Assembly (NCBI GenBank): GCA_002309335.1
Contig: DBXH01000043.1
Coordinates: 3,382 to 50,946 of the forward strand
Direction of reading: 5' to 3'
Origin: Bacteroidales bacterium UBA1217
GTDB lineage: Bacteria; Bacteroidota; Bacteroidia; Bacteroidales; P3
DNA: 47,565 nucleotides
Below the pieces are notes generated by a model that was given only the letters and a program-made list of their open reading frames with translations, had not been told where the DNA came from and did not search any database. A program made the position numbers and the translations under genes. This document shows, piece by piece, positions 17,594 to 26,145 of the stretch. Positions within the stretch are counted from its first letter, which is position 1. Each line of letters begins with the position of its first letter.

Positions 17594-18376
17594 ATGCGTA
17601 ATATTAGTACAATCAAGACTTTATGTCTGTTGGCGGCATTCATTTCCGTCGGTTTTGGCGCAAATGCGCAGCTCACTCATCTCGAGCAGTCTATTTATTT
17701 GAATTTTAACCTCCCGACAGCCCAGTTCAACGATGATGTGGATGTTAACGCTTTGAACGGCCAGATCCCTATGACCCGTTTCAATGCAGGTAAGGATGCT
17801 ATCTTTGGCTTTGGACTTGGCTATCGCGTATCCTATCGTTTTGACGTCGGTTTTGGCGAGGTATCGCCCTATTTGCACGGTGATTTCCAGTGGAACCGTG
17901 TAAGCGGCGATATGCGTGAAAAATATATGAATGCAGGTGACGGTAGTGCACCCAATTATTTTAATATTCCTCTCTATGTTGGCGTAAACTACCGCTATCA
18001 GCTCACTGAAATCTTCACTCCTTTTGCTGAGTTTGGTATCGGCCCTGACTTCTTTTTCATCACCAAGGAAAGCGGCAAAATTAATGCACCCGCCGTCGGC
18101 ACCCCGGGCGATCCCGGCTATGTTGCTCCTTACGAATATGGTTTCAAACTAAAATATCAGACTACTACCAATGTGGCTTTCCAAATTGGAGTAGGCTGCT
18201 ATTTCGGCCAGCACGTTAGCGCAAGTCTGCACTACAACGGCTACGGCAAACACGCCATCAAGTACAATGGCACTGGTCCTCAGGATGTCACTCTCGCTGC
18301 CGCCAATGCATCGGCAACCGACACCCAGACCCGCAGCATCGGAATGCTTTCGTTCCGCATCGGATTCCACTTCTAA
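17594..18376 (+). CDS. Outer-membrane beta-barrel protein (OMP_b-brl type)
   Basis: 260 aa. Signal peptide ends in GFGANA|QL. The rest is alternating hydrophobic/polar strands such as GFGLGYRVSYRFDVGFGEVSPYL and FNIPLYVGVNYRYQLTEIFTPFAEFGIG (in part), ending in RIGFHF, a C-terminal aromatic as expected for a barrel assembled by BamA. About eight to ten strands are likely. No specific ligand can be assigned. It is divergent from the porin gene across a 139-bp gap and followed by a hairpin terminator at 18419. Confidence 0.8.
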   Translation: MRNISTIKTLCLLAAFISVGFGANAQLTHLEQSIYLNFNLPTAQFNDDVDVNALNGQIPMTRFNAGKDAIFGFGLGYRVSYRFDVGFGEVSPYLHGDFQWNRVSGDMREKYMNAGDGSAPNYFNIPLYVGVNYRYQLTEIFTPFAEFGIGPDFFFITKESGKINAPAVGTPGDPGYVAPYEYGFKLKYQTTTNVAFQIGVGCYFGQHVSASLHYNGYGKHAIKYNGTGPQDVTLAAANASATDTQTRSIGMLSFRIGFHF

Positions 18377-18418
18377 AAATATTACGTCCGCTTCGAGCGA
18401 CATTTATCCAATAGTAAT

Positions 18419-18448
18419 AATGAGGGAAAAATTCCCTCATTTTTTTTA
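18419..18448 (+). terminator. Intrinsic terminator after the OM barrel gene
   Basis: Stem tgagggaa/ttccctca (18421-18428 with 18432-18439), extended by aa/tt pairs, followed by a run of eight or more T. It lies 43 bp downstream of the stop at 18376. Confidence 0.9.
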
Positions 18449-18480
18449 TGGGAGTAAAAAACAGTAATGTCGTACAAACA

Positions 18481-18513
18481 TCGCTAACTCAACGCTAGGT
18501 CAAAGCTAGGTAT
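18481..18513. repeat. 11-bp tandem repeat array B (3 units)
   Basis: Units tcgctaactca, acgctaggtca and aagctaggtat, each exactly 11 nt. In the family phase this reads gtcaaagctag, close to gtcaactctgg of array A. It lies between the terminator at 18419-18448 and the convergent GH3 gene stop at 18527. Confidence 0.7.
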
Positions 18514-18526
18514 AGAATAGTTTTTA

Positions 18527-20782
18527 TTACCAATTGAATTTGATTGCTGGACCGTTCATTATCTGCAGAGTCATCGGGGTTCCGCTTGGAGGTAGTTCCA
18601 TCTCGTCGCTTTGTTCGTTGTAGCGGCGCAGCCAGAAAGGGTCGACGGGGATTGCGAAGCGGCAGCGGTCGCGGCCTTCGGTTGCAGAGTCGAGGCAGAC
18701 TCGCTGTGTTGCCACCAGTTGGCGGTGCGGTCCCTGCTTGCTGTCGGGGTCGGTGAGGTAGATTTGGATTATCTCGCTGCTGCTGTACATGTCGCCATCG
18801 ACGCTGTCGAGCGTCAGTGTGCCATTCACAGTAAGGTTCTTGCGGTCGAAGGTTACGCTGTCGTAGTGGAAATGGCCGTAGCTGAGACCGTAGCCGAAGG
18901 GGAAGAGCGGTTCCTCGGTCATATAGCGGTAGGTTCGGCCCTGCATATTGTAGTCTTCAAACGGAGGTAGTTGGGCTGTTGATTTGTAGAATGTTACCGG
19001 CAGACGACCGAAGCCGTCTGTGATGCCGAAGAGGGAGTTGGCGATGGCGGTACCCATCTCTTGGCCACCATACCAGGCGACTATGATGGCATCGACATCA
19101 TCCACCACTTCCTCAAGGCCGATGGCGCTGCCGGTGCAGAGGATGAGTACGATGGGTTTGCCTGTGCGGCGCTTTATCTCCTTGATAAGGTCACGTTGTG
19201 GTGCCGGCAGTTCGATGGCAGTGCGGTCGCCACGGTAGAATCCCGGCATGTTGACCTGCAGTTCCTCGCCCTCGAGGGCAGGGGAGAGGCCTCCGCAGAA
19301 GACAATGACGTCACTCTTCGCTATTTGTTTCCAGAACTTGCGCGGCAGCTTGTAATTGTTGTCAGCCAAATGACACGCAGTGTCGAAATAGATGTCGGCG
19401 ATTTCTTGCATCGCAGAGGGTCCTTCCGCAATATTGGTATATTCTCCTCCCATATTCCAGAAGGCTTGGATTATTGTGGTCAGATAGGACGGCTCGCCGT
19501 TGTAGTTGCCCAATGCCATAGCCGAGTCGGCTGCGTTGGGGCCTATGACTGCTATCTGACGGTATTCGGTAAGCTCCTTGAGTGGCAGGATGCCGTTGTT
19601 TTTGAGCATTACAAGTGACTGGCGGGCAACAAATTCAGGGTTGGCGTAAAGACCTGGTTTGCCGTGGTTGTATTCGGAGAACCATTTTGGACGGATGCGG
19701 AAGCGTGTGCGGAGCACGCGGCGCAGGTGGGTGTCGATTACGGCCTCGCTGATGTAGCCGCTGTCGACGGCAGTTTTGAGTGCCGCCAGTCCCGAGCCGC
19801 ATTCAAGGTCTACTTCTGAGCCGAAGGCTGCGGCTGCGGTGAGGGCTGCGGTGGGATGGGTGCGGTGGCGCGGAATGATGGTGTCGGGTTCCCAGCAGTC
19901 GTTGAGTGCCCAGCAGTCGGTGACAAGGATGCCGTTATAATGCCATTTGTTACGCAATATATTGACTAATAGGTGCTGATTGGTACAGCAGGGCTCGCCG
20001 TTGAGACGGTTGTATGCGCACATCACCTGCTGTACATCACTGTGCTTGATTATGTATTCAAATGCAGGTAGATAGGTAGTCCAGAGGTCGCGTTTTGACA
20101 CTTTGGCATCAAACTGGTGGCGCAGTCCTTCGGGTCCGCTATGGACAGCTAGGTGTTTGAGGCAGGCTGCAGCGACGAGATAAGGCGTGTTGAGTGCTGC
20201 GGTGTCGGGCCAGCGCCAAGTGGGCCCGGCTTTGAAACGCATCTGTGCGCCGGGACCTTGCAGTCCGCGGACGGCAGCAAGTCCCATCTGTGCGGTTAGA
20301 TAGGGGTCTTCACCGAAAGTCTCCATTCCGCGTCCCCAGCGCGGGTCGCGGAAGATGTTGATGTTGGGTGTGAAGAAGGTTATGCCTTTGTTGTCGCCAT
20401 ATTCGCCGTCAGCCTGTGCCTTGCGGTGCTTGCGCACCCCCTCGTCGGCAATCCAGGAGTAGACCTCCTCTACAATGTTGGGGTCGAATGTCGCCGCGAG
20501 TGCTATGGGCATAGGGTATACGGTGGCGACACCGTTGCGGGCTATGCCGTGCAGGGCTTCGTTCCACCAGCTGTATGGCTTGATGCCGAGCCGTTCAATG
20601 GCAGGATTCTGATGCTCAAGGAAAGAGATCTTCTCTTCAAGCGTCAGACGCGATATTAAATCTTCAACTCTCTGGTTTATAGTTAGGGATGTGTCCTGAA
20701 AAGGAAAGGATTGGGCGTGTGATAATTTGAAAGATGAGAGTTGAAAAATAAGAACTAATAATATGGCGATAAGACGTTTCAT
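18527..20782 (-). CDS. Glycoside hydrolase family 3 protein (beta-xylosidase/beta-glucosidase type)
   Basis: 751 aa from ATG 20782, chosen because MKRLIAILLVLIFQLSS... gives a signal peptide cleaved near SHA|QS; an in-frame extension to 20944 runs back over a terminator and into the TPR gene. The GH3 N-terminal TIM barrel shows SYWWNEALHG-like (SWWNEALHGI, 71-80), RDPRWGRGMETFGEDP (146-160), KHLAVHSGPE (209-218) and the nucleophile Asp 289 in ILVTDCWALND. An alpha/beta sandwich and a fibronectin III-like C-terminal domain (PFGYGLSYGHF and after) complete the fold. The HSGPEGLRHQFDAKVSKRDL and MCAYNRLNGEPCC tracts favour the xylosidase-like branch, but substrate cannot be decided. Likely periplasmic. 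No SusC/SusD pair or other glycanase is nearby. Confidence 0.92.
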   Translation of the reverse strand: MKRLIAILLVLIFQLSSFKLSHAQSFPFQDTSLTINQRVEDLISRLTLEEKISFLEHQNPAIERLGIKPYSWWNEALHGIARNGVATVYPMPIALAATFDPNIVEEVYSWIADEGVRKHRKAQADGEYGDNKGITFFTPNINIFRDPRWGRGMETFGEDPYLTAQMGLAAVRGLQGPGAQMRFKAGPTWRWPDTAALNTPYLVAAACLKHLAVHSGPEGLRHQFDAKVSKRDLWTTYLPAFEYIIKHSDVQQVMCAYNRLNGEPCCTNQHLLVNILRNKWHYNGILVTDCWALNDCWEPDTIIPRHRTHPTAALTAAAAFGSEVDLECGSGLAALKTAVDSGYISEAVIDTHLRRVLRTRFRIRPKWFSEYNHGKPGLYANPEFVARQSLVMLKNNGILPLKELTEYRQIAVIGPNAADSAMALGNYNGEPSYLTTIIQAFWNMGGEYTNIAEGPSAMQEIADIYFDTACHLADNNYKLPRKFWKQIAKSDVIVFCGGLSPALEGEELQVNMPGFYRGDRTAIELPAPQRDLIKEIKRRTGKPIVLILCTGSAIGLEEVVDDVDAIIVAWYGGQEMGTAIANSLFGITDGFGRLPVTFYKSTAQLPPFEDYNMQGRTYRYMTEEPLFPFGYGLSYGHFHYDSVTFDRKNLTVNGTLTLDSVDGDMYSSSEIIQIYLTDPDSKQGPHRQLVATQRVCLDSATEGRDRCRFAIPVDPFWLRRYNEQSDEMELPPSGTPMTLQIMNGPAIKFNW

Positions 20783-20797
20783 AGGGCTTGAATTGTG

Positions 20798-20823
20798 CAA
20801 AAAAAGCCCCGTGTGACGGGGCT
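20798..20823 (-). terminator. Intrinsic terminator after the TPR protein gene
   Basis: On the minus strand: stem agccccgt/acggggct (20816-20823 with 20805-20812), 3-nt loop, then a run of seven T. It lies 30 bp downstream of the TPR gene stop and directly upstream of the GH3 start, so the GH3 gene probably uses its own promoter or read-through. Confidence 0.92.
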
Positions 20824-20852
20824 GTGGTTTTGTTGATTTTATTGTTGTCAAC

Positions 20853-21539
20853 TTAGAGCGCTTGTGCGTATGCGATAAAACCGTCCATCTCTCCAAATAA
20901 AGCTGATTCAGGATAGTTTTCCTTGACATTCTGGAAGCATTCAATGGCCTTTGCGTTGTCGCCGTTCATCAGGTATACCACACCTGCTTTAAAAAGGGCA
21001 AAAGGAGCGGTGATTACATTGTCATCCATTTTTGCGGCTTTTGTGTAGTGCTTGATGGCGGCGTCGTTGTTGCCAAGCTCCACTTCGGCGTCACCTTTCA
21101 TCATTTCGTCGAATACCGGGGTCAGTTGGTCTTTGCCATTGTATTTGTCAAAATATTTAATAGCGTCCTGATATTGTCCGAGACGGAGATAGCAGATGCC
21201 TGCCTCGTATTTGGCACGTTTGCCGGCTTTAGTAGAGCCGTATTTGTCAATAACTTGGAGCAGTCCAACGCTATATTTGTCGTTGCTGGTGCTGTCGCCA
21301 TAGAGAGCTGCTTTGAAATCGCCTTGAGCAAAGAACTGCTCGGCAGCAAAAATGGCCTCGTTAGCCTTCTGTTGGCGGGGTTCAGAGATAAATTTCTTGA
21401 TACCGAAGATAGCCAAAACAATCACTAAAATGGCAATAATGCAGGCAATGATTGCTTTTTGGTTCTTTTCGATAAACTGCTCACTTTTAGAAATAAAACT
21501 GATGTTTTCAGTGTTCTTTTCTTCGATGTTTTGTTCCAT
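20853..21539 (-). CDS. Membrane-anchored TPR protein (YfgM/PF09976-like)
   Basis: 228 aa. A polar N-terminus of ~26 residues, one membrane helix (about residues 29-48, IIACIIAILVIVLAIFGIKKF), then a periplasmic region with TPR-like helical pairs: YEAGICYLRLGQYQDAIKYFDKY, GDAEVELGNNDAAIKHYTKAA and FKAGVVYLMNGDNAKAIECFQNV. This is the layout of the YfgM-like tetratricopeptide family, which in other bacteria contacts the Sec translocon or envelope chaperones. The client here is unknown. It is transcribed alone, ending in a hairpin at 20798-20823. Confidence 0.8.
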   Translation of the reverse strand: MEQNIEEKNTENISFISKSEQFIEKNQKAIIACIIAILVIVLAIFGIKKFISEPRQQKANEAIFAAEQFFAQGDFKAALYGDSTSNDKYSVGLLQVIDKYGSTKAGKRAKYEAGICYLRLGQYQDAIKYFDKYNGKDQLTPVFDEMMKGDAEVELGNNDAAIKHYTKAAKMDDNVITAPFALFKAGVVYLMNGDNAKAIECFQNVKENYPESALFGEMDGFIAYAQAL

Positions 21540-21583
21540 TTTATATCTATTTTTTCTTTATTTTTTCGTAAAAATTGAGTTTG

Positions 21584-21591
21584 CAAAAATA
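21584..21591 (-). promoter_or_regulatory. Bacteroidetes -7 element for the TPR gene
   Basis: Minus-strand TATTTTTG, 45 bp before the start at 21539, in an AT-rich divergent spacer. The -33 position holds only an imperfect TCTG. Confidence 0.45.
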
Positions 21592-21748
21592 GTCAATTTT
21601 TTTCATTACGCAGAAATTATTTTTTATTTATGTTGTCAAAATGTAATATTTTGAAAAAAAATATTTATTTAACTTTTTGTAAAACAATTAGATATGATTA
21701 TTAAAAAAAATAATCATTGAAAAAAATTAAATTTTCATAAAAAATGCT

Positions 21749-21756
21749 TAATTTTG
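21749..21756 (+). promoter_or_regulatory. Bacteroidetes -7 element for the DHODH-like gene
   Basis: TAATTTTG, matching TAnnTTTG, 29 bp before ATG 21785. No convincing -33 TTTG. Confidence 0.4.
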
Positions 21757-21784
21757 CAAATCTTTAATAATGTTATAATATATT

Positions 21785-22765
21785 ATGGATACAAAGACAA
21801 ATTACTTAGGTTTGGAAATAGATAGTCCGATAATTGCAGGCAGTTGTGGACTTACAAATGATATTTCGAATCTCGAAAAACTGGAGGCTGCTGGAGCCGG
21901 AGCCGTTATCATAAAATCAGTTTTCGAGGAACAGATTATTTATGATATCAAACGCAATTTGAGTATGATGGCTCCTACCGACAACTACGGTATGAGTTAC
22001 GAATATATAGCTTCGCATGTCGCCGATGACTCGCTGGGCAAGCATTTTGATTTGATACGAGAGGCTAAGAAACGCCTCCATATTCCCGTTATTGGCAGTA
22101 TTAACTGCTATTCGTTTGAGAATTGGATGACTTATACACAGCGTTTCCAGGAAGCTGGATGCGATGCCCTCGAACTCAATATGGCAATCCTGCCATATGA
22201 AACCACCCTTTCGTGCGAAGATGTCGAACGCCTGTTCTCGGATATTATCAATACTTTGCGTAAGTCGGTGAATATTCCAATAAGTATAAAGGTCAGCCAG
22301 AACTTTACTGATATGGCCAATTTCATGCAGCGTCTTTCTTGGATGAATGTCAACGGCATTACGATGTTCAACAAGGCTCTGAATGTTGACATTGATATTG
22401 ACAAGTTGGAACTGACTCACGCTCCATCATTGTCGAATCCGGATGATATTTACAACACCCTCCGTTGGGTCGCCATTTTGAGCAAGAAGTTGCGTTGTGA
22501 TATTTCGGCTTCGACAGGAGTCCATTCTGCCGACGATGTTGTCAAGATGTTGCTTGCCGGTGCTGGCACTGTGCAGGTTGTCTCGTGTTTGTACAAAAAT
22601 GGTGTCGATTATATGCGCACCATTAATGATGGTTTGTGCAGTTGGATGACAGCCAAGGGATATGACTCCATCTCGCAGTTCAAGGGCAAGCTGGCAGTTA
22701 AAGCCAACGAGCAGTCATCGCTATTCTTCCGTACCCAGTTTATGAAGCATTTTGCACAATTGTAG
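21785..22765 (+). CDS. Dihydroorotate dehydrogenase-like flavoprotein
   Basis: 326 aa, a TIM-barrel FMN protein of the COG0167 group. Visible are the N-terminal SPIIAGSCGLT strand, PVIGSINCYSFENW, the phosphate-region strands DISASTGVHSADDVVKMLLAGAGTVQVVS (in part) and IKVSQNFTD. In true class 1 dihydroorotate dehydrogenases the active-site loop carries a catalytic Cys/Ser in an NxSCPN-type motif; here the matching tract reads ELNMAILPYE, with no Cys or Ser. It is therefore probably a paralogue of unknown substrate rather than PyrD. No pyr genes lie nearby. The acyl-CoA synthetase gene follows 50 bp later on the same strand. Confidence 0.88.
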   Translation: MDTKTNYLGLEIDSPIIAGSCGLTNDISNLEKLEAAGAGAVIIKSVFEEQIIYDIKRNLSMMAPTDNYGMSYEYIASHVADDSLGKHFDLIREAKKRLHIPVIGSINCYSFENWMTYTQRFQEAGCDALELNMAILPYETTLSCEDVERLFSDIINTLRKSVNIPISIKVSQNFTDMANFMQRLSWMNVNGITMFNKALNVDIDIDKLELTHAPSLSNPDDIYNTLRWVAILSKKLRCDISASTGVHSADDVVKMLLAGAGTVQVVSCLYKNGVDYMRTINDGLCSWMTAKGYDSISQFKGKLAVKANEQSSLFFRTQFMKHFAQL

Positions 22766-22815
22766 CACAGAGAGTTGCTGTTACATAAACTGAATATAAC
22801 TTAAAACTACTTTTT

Positions 22816-24591
22816 ATGAAAGTTACCCGTCTTTTTGATTTGTTGGATTATCGCAAGTTGACGCAACCCGACAGGGCTGTCTTTGTTGCTAAGTATGACG
22901 GCAATTGGAAAAAGATATTTATTGATGAATATATAGACTCTGTTAATAATATCAGTTATGCACTGCTTGAGCTTGGCTTTGAAAAAGGCGACAAAGTGGC
23001 ATTGATATCGTCCAACTGTCCCGAGTGGAATTATTTGGATATGGCGGTGCAGCAGATTGGCTGTGTTCTCGTTCCTATTTATCCGACAATCAGTGCATCT
23101 GATTATCAGTTTATTCTCTCTAATGCGGATGTTAAGATGATTGTGCTCGACAGTGCCGACTTGATGCGTAAAATCAAGGACGTGTTGCCAGAGGTTCCGA
23201 CTGTCAAGTGTATATACACATTCAAGCCGTTGACCGACAAAGTAGAGTCGGTTACAGGTACATTGTCTGACCTGATTGAAATTGGTCGTCAACACCCCGC
23301 AAAAGAAAAAGTTGAGGAGCTGAAGGCTTCTATTGACCCGAGAGATGTGGCGACAATGATATATACTAGCGGCACTACAGGATTCCCCAAAGGTGTTATG
23401 TTGTGCCATGAGAACATCCTGACCAATATTGAGGGCGTCAAGATGACGCCTAAACCATATTTCACACGTGCCCTCAGTTTCCTGCCGTTATGTCATATCT
23501 ACGAGCGTATGATGAACTATCTCTACCAGTTTATGGGTTATGAAATCTATTATGCTGAGAGTATAGCCAAAGTGGCTGACAATGTGAAATACGCAAAGCC
23601 TTATATGATGACTGCTGTACCTAGGTTCATCGAGAAAATGTATGACGCCATTTTCCGCAGCGGACAGAAACAAAAGGGCTTGAAGAAAAAGATATTCTTC
23701 TGGGCACTCGATCTCGCTCTTGAATACGATCTTGACGGCACTACGTTTTGGTACAATTGCAAGCGCAAGGTGGCTGACAAACTGGTCTATGGCAAGATTC
23801 GCGAGAACTTTGGCGGATGCCTTGAAATGTTTGTATCGGGTGGCTCTGCGATTCAGCCACGTTTAGCTAAGTTCTTCACCTGCATAGGTATGAACATCTA
23901 CGAGGGTTATGGTTTGACCGAGACTGCACCTGTCATTGCTGTCAGTACGGCACTGCCCAATGGTATAAAGCTTGGTACTGCAGGTCTGCCTTTGCCGGGC
24001 ATTGAAGTGAAGATCCTTCCTGAGAACGGTGAAATTGTTTGCAGGGGCAAAAATGTTATGCTTGGATACTATAAAGCACCCGAGTTGACGGCCTCGGTGA
24101 TAGATTCCGAAGGTTGGTTTCACACCGGTGATACTGGAGCTTTCGAACCCGAAGGCCAGCTACGCATCACCGGTCGAGTGAAGACGATGTTCAAAACCTC
24201 AATGGGCAAATATGTCAATCCTGAGGTGATAGAAGAAAAATTCAAGGAGTCACCATTTGTGTTGGATATGATGGTTGTTGGCGAAAACCAGAAATTCGCC
24301 GCTGCGCTGATTCTGCCCGACTTTGATTTTCTGAAGGAATGGCAGGAACGTCACGATATCCATTGCTCTACGCCCGAAGAGATGGTTAATGATCGCAGGA
24401 CACTGGAACGCTACAACCGTGTTATTGATAAATACAACAAGTTCTTCGGTTCGACAGAACAGATTAAGCGCTACAAAGTGATAAACGATACTTGGACGGA
24501 GGCGAACGGATGTATGACGCCGACTTTGAAAATTAAGCGTGAAGTTATCGCTAAGCGTCATAAAAACGAAATAGACAGCCTATTTGAATAA
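22816..24591 (+). CDS. Long-chain acyl-CoA synthetase (AMP-binding enzyme)
   Basis: 591 aa. ANL-superfamily enzyme that activates a fatty acid as acyl-AMP and transfers it to CoA. Phosphate-binding loop YTSGTTGFPKG at ~183-193, adenine-site YGLTETAPV, the GWFHTGDTGAF hinge-proximal motif, ITGRVKTMFKTSMGKYVNP and the C-terminal catalytic-lysine region ending LKIKREVIAKRH. The length and the MMNYLYQFMGYEIYYAESI tract fit the long-chain (FadD/ACSL-like) branch common in Bacteroidetes. Acts at the inner membrane face. Flanked by a DHODH-like gene and a four-helix-bundle gene; no other beta-oxidation gene is seen. Confidence 0.93.
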   Translation: MKVTRLFDLLDYRKLTQPDRAVFVAKYDGNWKKIFIDEYIDSVNNISYALLELGFEKGDKVALISSNCPEWNYLDMAVQQIGCVLVPIYPTISASDYQFILSNADVKMIVLDSADLMRKIKDVLPEVPTVKCIYTFKPLTDKVESVTGTLSDLIEIGRQHPAKEKVEELKASIDPRDVATMIYTSGTTGFPKGVMLCHENILTNIEGVKMTPKPYFTRALSFLPLCHIYERMMNYLYQFMGYEIYYAESIAKVADNVKYAKPYMMTAVPRFIEKMYDAIFRSGQKQKGLKKKIFFWALDLALEYDLDGTTFWYNCKRKVADKLVYGKIRENFGGCLEMFVSGGSAIQPRLAKFFTCIGMNIYEGYGLTETAPVIAVSTALPNGIKLGTAGLPLPGIEVKILPENGEIVCRGKNVMLGYYKAPELTASVIDSEGWFHTGDTGAFEPEGQLRITGRVKTMFKTSMGKYVNPEVIEEKFKESPFVLDMMVVGENQKFAAALILPDFDFLKEWQERHDIHCSTPEEMVNDRRTLERYNRVIDKYNKFFGSTEQIKRYKVINDTWTEANGCMTPTLKIKREVIAKRHKNEIDSLFE

Positions 24592-24635
24592 GGATTATTA
24601 ACCTGGGAATACTTCCCGCCAAATACTATTACACT

Positions 24636-25124
24636 ATGGATGATAAAATACCAAGTTTTTTCCGTTTCGAAGACCTTCGTGTATACGGCAAAGCGGTAGA
24701 TTACAACAGGTGGCTCATTAAGGCTCTGGGCAGCGCTAACACAGAAAGCGAGAAATGCCTTTGTGATTCATTTGTCAATTCTGCCATCGACATTGCCGTC
24801 AATATCGTGGAGGGATCGTCGCGCAGCAAGAGCCAGTTTGAACACTATCTCAAGATAGCCAAGTCGGCTATCCGCGAGTGTGTGATTTACACCGCCCTTG
24901 CCAATGGTATTGGGCTTATGTCGGACGAGGATAGTGAGCGCTCACGTGAGTTGCTTATGGAGCTAACCCGTATGATAGGTGCCCTTATCATTTCTCTGCA
25001 GCGTGGTTCACGCCGTAACCGTGATATGGGTTACGAAGCATTGCCTATGCAAGAGGATGATACTGACGACGTCAATACCGCTGAAAGCGATTTTGATTCA
25101 GCCTTTGACGGAATAAACGGTTAA
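24636..25124 (+). CDS. Four-helix bundle protein (S23 / 23S rRNA intervening-sequence protein family)
   Basis: 162 aa. The start FRFEDLRVYGKAVDYNRWL and the central NSAIDIAVNIVEGSSRSKSQFEHYLKIAKSAIRE (residues ~48-80) are the hallmark of the S23 four-helix-bundle family; the helices then end in SRELLMELTRMIGALIISLQ. The last ~40 residues are acidic and probably disordered. Relatives are sometimes encoded inside 23S rRNA intervening sequences, but many Bacteroidetes carry free-standing copies like this one. They form pentamers and may bind nucleic acid. The biological role is not known. Confidence 0.88.
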   Translation: MDDKIPSFFRFEDLRVYGKAVDYNRWLIKALGSANTESEKCLCDSFVNSAIDIAVNIVEGSSRSKSQFEHYLKIAKSAIRECVIYTALANGIGLMSDEDSERSRELLMELTRMIGALIISLQRGSRRNRDMGYEALPMQEDDTDDVNTAESDFDSAFDGING

Positions 25125-25248
25125 AGGAACGGCTGTATCCAGGTGCAGCTAGTGGCGGTATCCGAGAGGGCCCGCAGGTTGGCAGAAATACTGTCGACAT
25201 TATTGTTTTTTGTAAAAAGTGATTGTTCAATTTGTTAATTAATAAACT

Positions 25249-26082
25249 ATGAAAACTGCTGTAAACTATCCTAATCTGCCTATGTTGCGTCACACCGACA
25301 CTGGCAATTTTTTTCTTATTGCGGGACCTTGTGTCATTGAGGACGAGAAATCACCGTTCCAAATAGCTGAAAGACTCTTGGAAATAGCTGACAAACTGAA
25401 TGTTCCGTTCGCTTTCAAGGCATCGTATCGTAAAGCCAACCGCTCGCGTGTCGACTCGTTTACAGGCATTGGCGACTGGGAAGGACTTGAGATATTGGGA
25501 CAAATCAGAGAGCGATACAACATACCCGTGGTGACCGATATCCACAACGAGACTGAGGCTGCGACGGCGGCTCAGTTTGTCGATGTTCTGCAGATCCCGG
25601 CTTTCCTTTGCCGTCAAACCTCTCTGCTTGCTGCTGCTGCCGAAACTGGCAAGGTGGTGAATGTCAAAAAAGGCCAGTTCCTCTCGCCTGAGGCGATGAG
25701 GCATGCTGTGAACAAGATAAAATATTACGGTGGCAAAGATATTATGCTTACCGAACGTGGCACCACTTTCGGCTATCAGGATCTGGTGGTCGACTTCCGA
25801 AGTGTGCCCATAATGAAACGCAACGAAGTGCCTGTGGTGGTCGACATCACCCATTCGCTGCAAAAGCCCAACCAGCCGAACGGCATCAGTGGCGGTGATC
25901 CCGAAATGATTGAGACTATAGGACGTGCTGCTGTTGCCAATTGCTGTGACGGCGTATTCATCGAAACTCACCCTGATCCTAAAAACGCCAAGTCGGACGG
26001 CGACAATATGTTGCCGCTCGACAAAGTGGAAGCTCTCCTCAATCGCTTGGTGGCTATTAGCCGCGTGGCTCGCGAAGTGTGA
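25249..26082 (+). CDS. kdsA: 3-deoxy-8-phosphooctulonate synthase KdsA
   Basis: Condenses phosphoenolpyruvate with arabinose 5-phosphate to Kdo-8-phosphate, for the lipid A-core Kdo residue. 277 aa, normal length. Motifs: IAGPCVIED at ~24-32, FKASYRKANRSR, DIHNE, CRQTSL, NVKKGQFLSPEAM, TERGTTFGYQDLVVDFR and DITHSLQKPN. Cys 28 in AGPC marks the metal-dependent class; the metal-free E. coli type has Asn there. No other Kdo gene (kdsB, kdsC, kdsD) is adjacent. The 124-bp gap upstream holds nothing I can name. Confidence 0.96.
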   Translation: MKTAVNYPNLPMLRHTDTGNFFLIAGPCVIEDEKSPFQIAERLLEIADKLNVPFAFKASYRKANRSRVDSFTGIGDWEGLEILGQIRERYNIPVVTDIHNETEAATAAQFVDVLQIPAFLCRQTSLLAAAAETGKVVNVKKGQFLSPEAMRHAVNKIKYYGGKDIMLTERGTTFGYQDLVVDFRSVPIMKRNEVPVVVDITHSLQKPNQPNGISGGDPEMIETIGRAAVANCCDGVFIETHPDPKNAKSDGDNMLPLDKVEALLNRLVAISRVAREV

Positions 26083-26145
26083 GTCTAAAATTTAACTCCC
26101 AATTTACACATTACTCTTTAACCATTAAACTATACCCCAAAACTA

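Noticed and set aside
18527..20782. GH3 gene as part of a polysaccharide utilisation locus
   Set aside because: No SusC/SusD pair, sulfatase, regulator or second glycanase is present on either side.
20783..20944. 54-codon extension of the GH3 protein
   Set aside because: It would translate the terminator at 20798-20823 and overlap the TPR gene; the signal peptide starts at 20782.
24636..25124. S23 protein as a sign of an rRNA intervening sequence
   Set aside because: No 23S rRNA sequence flanks it; both neighbours are protein genes, so it is a free-standing copy.
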